Positions 16,242 to 24,854 of a stretch of 38,165 nt of DNA are shown in pieces (positions within the stretch are counted from its first letter, which is position 1; every line of letters starts with the position of its first letter). The translations under genes and the position numbers were made by a program. Source of the DNA: CAWVWF01 sp963933885. GTDB taxonomy: Bacteria > Bacteroidota > Bacteroidia > Flavobacteriales_C > GCA-002722245. The notes beneath the pieces are model-generated. The model saw only the letters and a list, made by a program, of their open reading frames with translations, searched no databases and was not told the DNA's origin. The stretch lies in NCBI GenBank assembly GCA_963933885.1, contig CAWVWF010000009.1, positions 1 through 38,165 on the forward strand. Direction: 5' to 3'.

Positions 16242-17070
16242 ATAAATCAATTGTTTTTAATTCAATTCTAGAAATACATTGATTTGGAAAAACCGAATTG
16301 ATCTTTTTTCCATCCTTACTAAATATTTCAATTGTAATTATGTGCTTTCCTTTTTTCAATCCTGTGATCCAATAAGGTGCCCATTTTGACAATTTAAATT
16401 CTGTTTGGTTAATTTTCACAACAGCATAGTTCCCGTTCTTTCCAATTGAAATATTCTTTAAATAAAAATCAAGTAAAATTTTACCTGTTTCTAACCCTGT
16501 AAATATCCCTGAAGGTTGATGAATAACATATGCCGCAGTATCGGTAACATTCGTATTTGATGAACAACCGTTTGGTGTTGCATCAATTTTAAAAAGAATT
16601 GATGCTTTAGGAACTTTTAATGAAATATCATACGATCTATTCAAAAAGCATAAAAAGTAATTCTCTCCATTCTTAAGATTAGCTTCTATATTAGTTCCAT
16701 ATTGTTTTACTGCAGGTCCGTTGTTTCTTGTAACTGAAAGATATTGACCTCTTTCTTCATTTCTCACTTTATGAATATCCTGATCAACTGTTCGCTGCCC
16801 AATATTAAATTTTTTTGTTTGGAATTCTATCTTATTCTCTCCTAGGCTAAACCTTTGATTTTCTGCCTCCAAACTTGCCTCAACAGCTTTGAATTTTGGA
16901 ATATTAAAAACTTCAGTTAATTTAATTCCATCTCTCTCTAAAACAATAGCTGAATAATTACCAAGTTTTATGGCTTCATTTATCTTTTCATCAGAAAAAT
17001 CGAGTTCTTCGTCACCTCCACAACTAAATAGAAAAAGAACAGAACAAATAATACTTAAAAACTTAATCAT
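16231..17070 (-). CDS. Hypothetical lipoprotein
   Basis: 279 residues with a clear lipoprotein signal: MIKFLSIICSVLFLFSCGGDEE, lipobox FSC with Cys17. The acidic stretch right after Cys resembles the surface-export signal described for Bacteroidota lipoproteins. The rest looks like beta-sandwich material with two short repeats of the type FKLSKWAPYWITGLKKGKH. I do not recognise the family. It lies between the Usp terminator and ricT and is oriented the same way. Confidence 0.8.
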   Translation of the reverse strand: MIKFLSIICSVLFLFSCGGDEELDFSDEKINEAIKLGNYSAIVLERDGIKLTEVFNIPKFKAVEASLEAENQRFSLGENKIEFQTKKFNIGQRTVDQDIHKVRNEERGQYLSVTRNNGPAVKQYGTNIEANLKNGENYFLCFLNRSYDISLKVPKASILFKIDATPNGCSSNTNVTDTAAYVIHQPSGIFTGLETGKILLDFYLKNISIGKNGNYAVVKINQTEFKLSKWAPYWITGLKKGKHIITIEIFSKDGKKINSVFPNQCISRIELKTIDLFEE

Positions 17071-17089
17071 AACTTGATTTCAAATTAAA

Positions 17090-17112
17090 AAAGCCGCACA
17101 ATGTGCGGCTTT
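17090..17112 (-). terminator. Intrinsic terminator after the Usp gene
   Basis: A 10-bp GC-rich stem, AAAGCCGCAC with GTGCGGCTTT, has a 3-base loop. On the minus strand it is followed by a T-run (TTTTAATTTG). It starts 21 bases past the universal stress protein stop codon. Confidence 0.9.
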
Positions 17113-17132
17113 ACAAATATAGTTTACGTTTT

Positions 17133-17972
17133 TCAAAAAGTTTGAAACTTTCCAAATAACGGAGATCCTTTCAAGAAATGTTGAGACGGGTTTACCATTA
17201 ATACGGGAATCTGTGCATCATTCGTAATTAACTCTTCTTCAGAATTCTTTAAGAATTGATTAATTGATCTGTAATTCAAATTAAGAATCGCAATAAAATC
17301 TGCATTAATACTTGCTGAATAATGTAAAATTTGTTTGACAAAAGAACCTGGGTTCGGAGCTTGTACAACACTATGCTCTATTCCATGTTTCTTAAAGAAA
17401 CCTTTTGCATATGCAATGTTATTTTTAACATCATGAACTAAGAACTTATCTTCTTCATGATCTGCGAAAATGTGAATTTTAGCACCAAATTTAACTGCCA
17501 TACTTGCTGTTAAAGCAATTTTAACTTTCGTTTCCGCTTTAAAGTCAATAGGGAATACAATGTTTTTATAAGTCTCTGGAACAATTTTATCTTGAACAAC
17601 AATAAAAGGAATTGTTGAACTTGTAATAACTTTCATGGCATAAGATCCAGTAATATGTTGGATACCTGTTCTACCATGAGTTCCCATTATAATTAATCTT
17701 GCTCCTTCGTAATCAGCAACCTTATCAATATCATCAAAAATATTTCCTGTAACTATTTTCCCAACAGTTGGGATATTATTTTCTTTACTTACTTTTTCAG
17801 CAATTGGATCTAATTTTTTTCTTGCTTCGTCCGTTCTACCGTCTCTATCAACAACATGTAATAAAACGATTTCACCATCCATAATTTCAGCAACTTTAAT
17901 TGCATGTTCTAAAGCAGTTTCCGCTACAGAAGTAAAATCGGTTGGAACTAATATTTTATAAACTTCTTTCAT
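17133..17972 (-). CDS. Tandem-domain universal stress protein
   Basis: 279 residues made of two Usp domains (about 1-140 and 145-279). The first starts KILVPTDFTSVAETALEHA and contains the nucleotide-binding stretch GTHGRTGIQHITGS. The second starts NIVFPIDFKAETKVKIALTA but lacks that Gly-rich motif (ILNLNYRSINQFLK in its place), so probably only the first domain binds ATP. Usp proteins help survival under stress; specific partners are unknown. It is monocistronic, bounded by its own terminator and by a 196-base upstream gap in which I see no feature. Confidence 0.92.
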   Translation of the reverse strand: MKEVYKILVPTDFTSVAETALEHAIKVAEIMDGEIVLLHVVDRDGRTDEARKKLDPIAEKVSKENNIPTVGKIVTGNIFDDIDKVADYEGARLIIMGTHGRTGIQHITGSYAMKVITSSTIPFIVVQDKIVPETYKNIVFPIDFKAETKVKIALTASMAVKFGAKIHIFADHEEDKFLVHDVKNNIAYAKGFFKKHGIEHSVVQAPNPGSFVKQILHYSASINADFIAILNLNYRSINQFLKNSEEELITNDAQIPVLMVNPSQHFLKGSPLFGKFQTF

Positions 17973-18168
17973 AATTAAAGTCTTAATGAGTTTTATAATA
18001 AAATTGAAATTCTAGTTTTGAATCTCACAAACCTTACACTTTTTAAGTAATCCTAGAACAAGGGTTTTAAAAAGCTTCGAACTGTTGCCTTAAATTTAAA
18101 ATAATACATTGAATTTATATACAATTTCTCCATATTTTTTTACACAAGAAGCTTATATGAATAAATAC

Positions 18169-18666
18169 TTACGCCTTTTTAAAAACGGGAACGGTTGAAC
18201 AAGCTTCCCCAAACATCAAACTTTTAACAATTGGCTGCAGTTTTTGAGTAATGGCTATGAAAGAACTTTCTGGAATAGTTTCATCTCCACAACCTTTAAT
18301 AATCACACGTTTATCTTGATATTCAAGTTCATCCATGTTTTCAATAGCCCTACGTAATAAAGCTCCTTTTAAATGTGCTTTATTCCCTCTAATAATTACA
18401 GTAGCATACGGTTGTAATGCAGATGCGATAAGCATATACGCCCAAAGTGGAACTATACCTTCAGATGAGTTTGTAATAGCGACAAAAGAAGATTTATATT
18501 CTTCCCAATCTGTTTCTTTTATTTGAGTTCTAAAATCTTTTTCTCTTAAGATGATACCTTCAAACATAAAATCTTTTAAGTCGATTACGATTTGTTTTCC
18601 TTTTGGAATTAAATCCACAAGATCCAACGTTATCAATCCACTTTTTGCTACTTTATTTTCAATCAC
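18169..18666 (-). CDS. DUF2480 family protein
   Basis: 165 residues with the pattern IDLKDFMFEGIILREKDFR, then WEEYKSSFVAI, VPLWAYMLIA and VIIKGCGDETIPESSF, which I recognise as the DUF2480 family restricted to Bacteroidota. It is the last gene of the SUF operon, 11 bases after sufT. One Cys in KGCGDE and a second in GEACSTVP could bind metal or Fe-S, but this is inference. Its function is not known. Confidence 0.82.
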   Translation of the reverse strand: MIENKVAKSGLITLDLVDLIPKGKQIVIDLKDFMFEGIILREKDFRTQIKETDWEEYKSSFVAITNSSEGIVPLWAYMLIASALQPYATVIIRGNKAHLKGALLRRAIENMDELEYQDKRVIIKGCGDETIPESSFIAITQKLQPIVKSLMFGEACSTVPVFKKA

Positions 18667-18677
18667 CTTATTGCGTT

Positions 18678-18998
18678 TTATATCATTCCCAATTCAATCT
18701 GAGCTTCTTCACTCATCATATGGCGTTCCCAAGTTGGCTCAAAAACAATATCAATATTACAATCATTCACTAATTCCATACCTTTAACTTTCTGCTCTAC
18801 TTCGGCAGGTAAAGATTCAGCAGCGGGACAATTTGGAGACGTTAAAGTCATGTCGATATTAATATTAACGTCATCATCAATTTTAATGTGGTAAATCAAT
18901 CCAAGTTCATAAATATCAACAGGGATTTCAGGATCATAAATTGTTTTTATAACCGTTATAATCTCCTCTTCTAAATCTTTCTTTGCTAAATGATCCAT
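18678..18998 (-). CDS. sufT: SUF-associated DUF59/MIP18 Fe-S assembly protein (SufT-like)
   Basis: 106 residues forming one DUF59 (MIP18) domain: IYDPEIPVDIYELGLIY (about 21-37), MTLTSPNCPAAESLP with the conserved Cys, and a C-terminal FEPTWERHMMSEEAQIELGM. Members of this family help to mature Fe-S proteins as part of or beside SUF. It lies 31 bases after sufE, with DUF2480 11 bases downstream. Confidence 0.9.
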   Translation of the reverse strand: MDHLAKKDLEEEIITVIKTIYDPEIPVDIYELGLIYHIKIDDDVNINIDMTLTSPNCPAAESLPAEVEQKVKGMELVNDCNIDIVFEPTWERHMMSEEAQIELGMI

Positions 18999-19029
18999 TA
19001 AAAATATCTTAAATTTTAAATCTTTCGAC

Positions 19030-19449
19030 TTATTTATTATTTGAAAAAACCAATGCGTAAGTCTTCATCTTTTGAACCATTGCAACTAAACCGTTACTTC
19101 TGTTTGGAGATAAATGCTCTTTTAATCCTATTTGATCAATAAAAGCAAGGTTATTATTTACAATATCCTTGGAGTTTTGACCATTAAATACTTTCACTAG
19201 TAAAGCAATAATTCCTTTTGTTATTATAGCATCACTATCAGCTTCAAAAATAACTTTATCGCCATCCTGCTTAGCTTTTAACCAAACCTGACTTTGACAT
19301 CCTTTTACAATGTGCTCTTCTGTTTTATCAGCTTCACTCATACCAGGTAAGTCTTTACCTAAGGAAATGATGTATTCGTATTTATCAGCCCAGTCATCAA
19401 AAAGATCGAAATCTTCAATTAACTCTTCTGCAACTTCGTCGATATTCAT
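19030..19449 (-). CDS. sufE: Cysteine desulfuration protein SufE
   Basis: 139 residues. SufE takes sulfane sulfur from SufS through its own Cys, which here is in EEHIVKGCQSQVWL. The C-terminal IGLKEHLSPNRSNGLVAMVQKM is family-typical. It starts 10 bases after sufS, consistent with their forming an enzyme complex in the cytoplasm. Confidence 0.94.
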   Translation of the reverse strand: MNIDEVAEELIEDFDLFDDWADKYEYIISLGKDLPGMSEADKTEEHIVKGCQSQVWLKAKQDGDKVIFEADSDAIITKGIIALLVKVFNGQNSKDIVNNNLAFIDQIGLKEHLSPNRSNGLVAMVQKMKTYALVFSNNK

Positions 19450-19459
19450 AATTCTGTAA

Positions 19460-20686
19460 TTATAATAACATATTTAAAGCACGTTTAAGCGCAGCTATAA
19501 ATAAATCAACTTCTTCTTTTGTGTTGTAAAATGCAAACGATGCACGAGCAGTCCCTGTAACTTTAAAACGATGCATTAGAGGTTCTGTACAGTGATGTCC
19601 CGTTCTAATTGCAACACCTAACTGATCCATGATAGTTCCAAGATCATAATGATGTGCTTTATCATGAACAAAACTTAATACACCTGCCTTATCCTTCGCA
19701 GTTCCGATTAATCTAATTCCTTCAATTTCTTGAATTTGTTCCGTTGCATAAGCCAACAACTCACTTTCATGAATATGAATCGCTTTCCAATCAATACCTT
19801 CTAAATATTCAACAGCTGCTCCTAAACCAATACCACCAGCTATGTTTGGTGTTCCTGCTTCGAACTTATGCGGTAAATCATTATATGTTGTTTTCTCGAA
19901 AGTAACTGTTTTAATCATATCACCTCCTCCTTGATAAGGTGGTAATTTATCTAACCATTCTTTCTTTCCATATAAAATACCAACTCCTGTTGGACCGAAC
20001 ATTTTATGACCACTCAATGCGTAGAAATCACAGTTTAAATCCTGCATATCTACTTTCATATGTGGGACACTCTGTGCTCCGTCTAATAAGACTGGTGTTC
20101 CATTTTGGTGTGCTAATTCCACAATTTCCTTAACAGGATTGATAGTTCCTAATGTATTAGAAACATGTGTAATCGCAACAAGCTTTGTTTTAGAATTTAA
20201 AAGTTCTTTAAACGCAGATAAGATTAATTCTCCATCATCATTTATAGGTGCTACTTTTAAGATGGCTCCCGTATATTCACATGCCATTTGCCAAGGAACA
20301 ATATTACTATGGTGTTCCATTTCAGAAATAATTATCTCATCTCCTTTTTGTAAAACACCTCTGCTAAACCCGTTGGCTACTAGATTAATTCCATCTGTAG
20401 TTCCTTTGGTAAAGATTACCTCTTCTTCCAACGGTGAATTAATATATTTCTGAATTTTTCTTCTTGCCTCTTCATAAGCAGAAGTAGCCTCCTGACTTAA
20501 TGTATGGACTCCTCTATGAATATTAGAATTTTCGAATTGGTAATACTTACTAACTCGATCAATTACTAAATTTGGTTTCTGCGCAGAAGCCCCATTATCG
20601 AAATAAACCAACGGTTTTCCATTTATCTCACGAGATAAAATTGGAAAATCCGCTCTTAATTCTATTATGCTTTTTGTTTCAACCAT
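19460..20686 (-). CDS. sufS: Cysteine desulfurase SufS
   Basis: A PLP-dependent class V aminotransferase-fold enzyme that frees sulfur from cysteine for Fe-S synthesis. The PLP Lys is K228 in SGHKMFGPTG. The persulfide Cys is C366 in RTGHHCTEPLMH, in the form usual for group II (SufS) enzymes. FDNGASAQKP and NIHRGVHTLS near the N-terminus are also diagnostic. The length of 408 residues matches the family. It lies between sufD (18 bases) and sufE (10 bases). Confidence 0.97.
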   Translation of the reverse strand: MVETKSIIELRADFPILSREINGKPLVYFDNGASAQKPNLVIDRVSKYYQFENSNIHRGVHTLSQEATSAYEEARRKIQKYINSPLEEEVIFTKGTTDGINLVANGFSRGVLQKGDEIIISEMEHHSNIVPWQMACEYTGAILKVAPINDDGELILSAFKELLNSKTKLVAITHVSNTLGTINPVKEIVELAHQNGTPVLLDGAQSVPHMKVDMQDLNCDFYALSGHKMFGPTGVGILYGKKEWLDKLPPYQGGGDMIKTVTFEKTTYNDLPHKFEAGTPNIAGGIGLGAAVEYLEGIDWKAIHIHESELLAYATEQIQEIEGIRLIGTAKDKAGVLSFVHDKAHHYDLGTIMDQLGVAIRTGHHCTEPLMHRFKVTGTARASFAFYNTKEEVDLFIAALKRALNMLL

Positions 20687-20704
20687 AATTTGAGTTACAA
20701 TTGA

Positions 20705-22015
20705 TTATTTTTTTGAAACGAAATTCTTTGCTATCAAAGCTTCTACATGTGTTCTTACAGCATCAACTTTCAAGTTATCTAGAACCTCTCCAATAAAAGC
20801 ATCAAGTAATACTTTTTTAGCAGTCTCTTCTCTAATTCCTCTAGCCCTTAAGTAAAACAAAGCTTCATCATCAAACTGTCCGATTGTACAACCGTGAGAA
20901 CATTTAACATCATCAGCGTAAATTTCTAATTGAGGTTTTGAAAATGCTTTTGCATCGTCACTCAATAAAATATTTGCGTTGCTCTGAAAAGCATTCGTTT
21001 TTTGTGCAATCTTGTTTACGTAAATCTTTCCGTTGAAAATACTAGAAGCGTTATCATTCACAACACACTTATATAATTCGTTAGAATCACAGTTTGGTTT
21101 AGAATGGTTTACCAATGTTTGATTATCAACATGAATATCTCCGTTTAAGCAAACAGCTCCAAATAAGTTAGCTGTACTTCCTTCCCCATCTATATCTACT
21201 GTTACATTATTTCTAATCAGTTTTCCACTAACTGGAATCGTGTTCAGTGTAAATGTTGAGTTTTTATCTTGCTGAGCGTAATCACCACCGATGTGAAAAG
21301 TATTAGAATTTTCATTCTGAATCTTATCAATAGTAACGTGAGCACCTTCAGCAACGAATGCTTCGTTTACTACATTACTTAAAGCCGATTGCGTATCTAG
21401 TGTTTCATAAGAAACAACAACGTGAGCTTCAGCATTCTTTTCAGCAACAACTAAGTTTCTTGGATAAGCTACAACTAGATCACCATCTACCAAATTTATT
21501 ACATGAACTGGCTTGTCAAGTTGTTTTCCTTCTTTAACATAAACAAATGCACCATCCTGAGAAAATGCAGCGTTTAAGTTTCCAAAAAACTGATCTTTAT
21601 CTCTCGTTAAAAACCCTAAACGTGGCTCAACCAATTTGATATATTTCGCTTTTGCATGATTAAGGTTAGTAACGATAAAATCACCATCCTTTTTTTCTGA
21701 AACCTTAGATAGTTCCGGAACAAAGAAACCGTTCACAAAAACTAAAACGTAAGCATCTAAGTTAGGAATCAAATGAGGTTTTAACCTCGATCCAAGTACG
21801 TTAATAGCACTTTGTGGCCTGAATTCCTGCTTAGCTACTTCTCTAAGGTTTGTATATTTCCAAGCTTCCAACTTTGGTGTTGGGAACTCTAAATCCTTTA
21901 AATTCTTAATTGCAAGTTCTCTAATCTTGATGAACGTTTTAGCCTCATGACTAAAGTCTTGTCCTTCTTGATTGATTAAAAATCTTTCTGTATTCGTAAG
22001 TGTTAATGTTGCCAT
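20705..22015 (-). CDS. sufD: Fe-S cluster assembly protein SufD
   Basis: 436 residues. The N-terminal region has EAWKYTNLREVAKQEF. The C-terminal beta-helix carries KPQLEIYADDVKCSHGCTIGQFDDEALFYLRARGI, a SufD/SufB hallmark. SufD pairs with SufB and two SufC subunits in the scaffold that builds clusters. It starts 25 bases after sufC. Confidence 0.95.
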   Translation of the reverse strand: MATLTLTNTERFLINQEGQDFSHEAKTFIKIRELAIKNLKDLEFPTPKLEAWKYTNLREVAKQEFRPQSAINVLGSRLKPHLIPNLDAYVLVFVNGFFVPELSKVSEKKDGDFIVTNLNHAKAKYIKLVEPRLGFLTRDKDQFFGNLNAAFSQDGAFVYVKEGKQLDKPVHVINLVDGDLVVAYPRNLVVAEKNAEAHVVVSYETLDTQSALSNVVNEAFVAEGAHVTIDKIQNENSNTFHIGGDYAQQDKNSTFTLNTIPVSGKLIRNNVTVDIDGEGSTANLFGAVCLNGDIHVDNQTLVNHSKPNCDSNELYKCVVNDNASSIFNGKIYVNKIAQKTNAFQSNANILLSDDAKAFSKPQLEIYADDVKCSHGCTIGQFDDEALFYLRARGIREETAKKVLLDAFIGEVLDNLKVDAVRTHVEALIAKNFVSKK

Positions 22016-22040
22016 TTTTCAAACTACTTTAAACAATCAA

Positions 22041-22793
22041 CTATTTATTGTACTCTTCGATAATCCAATCGTACCCTTTCTCTTCTAGTTCAAGCGCCAA
22101 TTCTTTTGTACCTGATTTCACGATTTTACCATCGTATAAAACATGAACAAAATCAGGAACGATATAATCTAATAACCTTTGGTAATGTGTGATTACAACA
22201 AAAGCGTTATCAGAAGATTTTAATTCGTTAACCCCATTAGCAACAACTCTTAAAGCATCGATATCTAATCCAGAATCAGTCTCATCTAAAATTCCCAACT
22301 TAGGATTTAACATCGCCATTTGGAAAATCTCGTTACGTTTCTTCTCACCTCCTGAGAATCCTTCGTTAACAGATCTGTTTGCTAGTTTCCCAGACAATCC
22401 AACTAGTGTTTGCTTTTCTTTTAAAAGCTTCATGAATTCCTTCGTTTCAAGAACAGGTAAACCCTTATATTCTCTAACTTCGTTAACAGCAGTTTTGATG
22501 AAGTTGATGTTACTTACACCAGGTATTTCTACTGGGTACTGAAATGCTAAAAACACACCTTCACCAGCTCTATCTTCTGGAGCTAAATCCAATAAGTCTT
22601 TACCAGCGAATTCTACTTCACCACCGGTCACTTCGTACTCTTCTCTTCCTGATAATACAGAAGCCAATGTACTTTTCCCAGAACCATTAGGTCCCATTAT
22701 AGCATGAACTTCTCCTGCCTTAACTTCAAAGTTTAATCCTTTTAAGATTTCCTTTCCGTTAATTTCTGCTTTTAAATCTTTAATCTTTAACAT
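22041..22793 (-). CDS. sufC: Fe-S assembly ATPase SufC
   Basis: An ABC-type ATPase of the SufBCD scaffold, about 250 residues. Walker A is GPNGSGKST (about 35-43), the signature is GFSGGEKKRNEI, and Walker B/D-loop is LGILDETDSGLD, as in SufC. I use the ATG at 22793 (MLKIKDLKAEING). A TTG two codons upstream is also in frame but not needed. A 70-base gap separates it from sufB. Confidence 0.97.
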   Translation of the reverse strand: MLKIKDLKAEINGKEILKGLNFEVKAGEVHAIMGPNGSGKSTLASVLSGREEYEVTGGEVEFAGKDLLDLAPEDRAGEGVFLAFQYPVEIPGVSNINFIKTAVNEVREYKGLPVLETKEFMKLLKEKQTLVGLSGKLANRSVNEGFSGGEKKRNEIFQMAMLNPKLGILDETDSGLDIDALRVVANGVNELKSSDNAFVVITHYQRLLDYIVPDFVHVLYDGKIVKSGTKELALELEEKGYDWIIEEYNK

Positions 22794-22863
22794 TTTCAAC
22801 TATCGTTTAAGCTTGATACTCTTAGCTCTGTTAATTCTAATATTTACTTTTCGTAAGTTTCAG

Positions 22864-24309
22864 TTACCCAACTGATCCTTCCAGACTGATTTCCAATAAT
22901 TTTCTTGCTTCAATCGCAAATTCCATTGGAAGATTATCCATAACGTTTTTACAAAATCCGTTTACAATTAAACCAATTGCTTTATCCGTTTTGATTCCTC
23001 TTTGATTACAATAAAACAACTGATCTTCTCCAATTTTAGAAGTCGTTGCTTCATGCTCAACCTTAGCTGATTTGTTATTACATTCTATATAAGGGAAAGT
23101 ATGTGCTCCACACTTAGCTCCTATTAATAATGAATCACACTGACTAAAGTTTCTTGCTCCTTCTGCACCTTTAGAAATCTTAACCAATCCTCTGTAAGAA
23201 TTTTGTGACTTCCCTGCAGAGATACCTTTTGATATGATTGTACTCTTGGTATTTTTACCAAGGTGAATCATTTTCGTTCCAGTATCAGCTTGTTGCATGT
23301 TGTTAGTAACAGCTACTGAGAAAAACTCACCAACTGAATGATCTCCTTTTAATATACAAGATGGATATTTCCACGTAACTGCAGAACCTGTTTCAACTTG
23401 TGTCCAAGAAATCTTAGAATAATCTCCAGCACATAAACCTCTTTTAGTAACAAAGTTAAATATACCTCCTCTTCCTTTTTTATCTCCAGGATACCAGTTT
23501 TGAACTGTTGAGTATTTAACCTCAGCTCCTTTCATTGCAACGATTTCAACAACTGCAGCATGCAATTGATTTTCATCTCTCATTGGTGCAGTACATCCTT
23601 CTAAATAAGAAACATATGCATCTTCATCAGCAATTAAAAGTGTTCTCTCGAACTGCCCAGTATTGGCTTCATTGATTCTGAAATAAGTTGAAAGTTCCAT
23701 TGGACATCTTGTCCCTTTTGGAATATAACAAAATGAACCATCTGAAAATACTGCAGAGTTTAAAGCTGAATAAAAATTATCCGCTTGAGGAACTACACTT
23801 CCTAAATATTTTTTCACCAACTCAGGATGATCTTTTACAGCCTCAGAAAATGAGCAGAAAATAATTCCTAAATCACCCAATTTATCTTTAAAAGTAGTTG
23901 CAACAGAAACTGAATCCATTACAATATCAACAGCAACTCCAGCTAATGCTTTCTGCTCATTGATAGGAACTCCTAATTTTTCAAATGTTTTTAAGATCTC
24001 AGGATCTACCTCATCCAAACTTTCATACTGCGGTCTCGATTTCGGAGCTGCATAATATATGATGTCTTGGAAATTTGGCTTTTCATAAGCAACATGTGCC
24101 CAGTCTGGTTCCTCCATTGTTTGCCAAAGCCTAAAAGCTTTCAAACGCCAATCTAATAACCATTCAGGTTCTTCTTTCTTAGCAGAAATAAATCTAACTG
24201 TATCTTCAGACAAACCTTTTTCGGCCATATCTGATTCTACATTAGTTACAAATCCATATTTGTAATCTCCACTAGTTGCTTCCTCAATTATTTTATCCTC
24301 GTCAGACAT
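22864..24309 (-). CDS. sufB: Fe-S cluster assembly scaffold SufB
   Basis: 481 residues, the normal length for SufB. Diagnostic stretches include CSFSEAVKDHPELVKKYLG, PKGTRCPMELSTYFRIN, EGCTAPMRDENQLHAAVVEI and the C-terminal KVEHEATTSKIGEDQLFYCNQRG, with Cys in the region used for cluster assembly. It is the second gene of the operon, 34 bases after sufA. Confidence 0.97.
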   Translation of the reverse strand: MSDEDKIIEEATSGDYKYGFVTNVESDMAEKGLSEDTVRFISAKKEEPEWLLDWRLKAFRLWQTMEEPDWAHVAYEKPNFQDIIYYAAPKSRPQYESLDEVDPEILKTFEKLGVPINEQKALAGVAVDIVMDSVSVATTFKDKLGDLGIIFCSFSEAVKDHPELVKKYLGSVVPQADNFYSALNSAVFSDGSFCYIPKGTRCPMELSTYFRINEANTGQFERTLLIADEDAYVSYLEGCTAPMRDENQLHAAVVEIVAMKGAEVKYSTVQNWYPGDKKGRGGIFNFVTKRGLCAGDYSKISWTQVETGSAVTWKYPSCILKGDHSVGEFFSVAVTNNMQQADTGTKMIHLGKNTKSTIISKGISAGKSQNSYRGLVKISKGAEGARNFSQCDSLLIGAKCGAHTFPYIECNNKSAKVEHEATTSKIGEDQLFYCNQRGIKTDKAIGLIVNGFCKNVMDNLPMEFAIEARKLLEISLEGSVG

Positions 24310-24343
24310 GTATTCTATTTAAGTACTACAATTAATCTCTTTA

Positions 24344-24670
24344 TTAAACGGAGAAACTTTCTCCGCAACCACAAGTTCTTGATGCGTTTGGATTGTTAAA
24401 GCTAAATCCTTTACCGTTCAAACCTCCTTCATATTCCAAGGTTGTTCCAATCAAATAAAGCAAGCTTTTCTTCTCAACAACAACTTTTACATCGTTGTCT
24501 TCAAAAACCTTATCGTTCTCTTTTAATTCAGTATCGAAACTTAAATCATAAGACAAACCTGAACATCCACCACTTTTTACACCTACTCGAACAAAGCTGT
24601 TCGGAGCCATTTCATCAAACTTAATTAACTTATCAACCTGATTCCTAGCGTTATCTGATACTTTTATCAT
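24344..24670 (-). CDS. sufA: A-type Fe-S carrier (SufA/IscA family)
   Basis: 108 residues with the three conserved Cys of the family: one in KSGGCSGLSY (about residue 36) and the pair in the C-terminal TCGCGESFSV. It accepts and delivers clusters. As first gene of the operon it sits closest to the promoter-like sequence at 24706-24736. Confidence 0.95.
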   Translation of the reverse strand: MIKVSDNARNQVDKLIKFDEMAPNSFVRVGVKSGGCSGLSYDLSFDTELKENDKVFEDNDVKVVVEKKSLLYLIGTTLEYEGGLNGKGFSFNNPNASRTCGCGESFSV

Positions 24671-24705
24671 CCTTATTCTTATTTAGTCTAATTCTAAACA
24701 GTGAA

Positions 24706-24736
24706 CAAAAATACCTAAAATTTGGTGTTCTTTCAA
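24706..24736 (-). promoter_or_regulatory. Candidate promoter of the SUF operon
   Basis: On the minus strand, a CTTG at the -33 position is followed by 20 bases and then TATTTTTG, which fits the Bacteroidota TAnnTTTG -7 element. The -7 element ends 36 bases before the sufA ATG. No operator palindrome is evident. Confidence 0.5.
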
Positions 24737-24803
24737 GTAATTTTAAAAAGAATTATCATTTCACTTTAAGATGACTTTCTACAACATATTTAAAAACAAA
24801 AAA

Positions 24804-24827
24804 AGGCCATTCAGAATTGAATGGCCT
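24804..24827 (-). terminator. Intrinsic terminator after lipoprotein gene
   Basis: A 9-bp stem AGGCCATTC/GAATGGCCT with a 6-base loop, followed on the minus strand by a run of T. It begins 28 bases past the stop of the lipoprotein gene at 24855 and separates it from the SUF operon. Confidence 0.9.
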
Positions 24828-24854
24828 AGCAAAACATCAGGGAGTAATTTGGAA

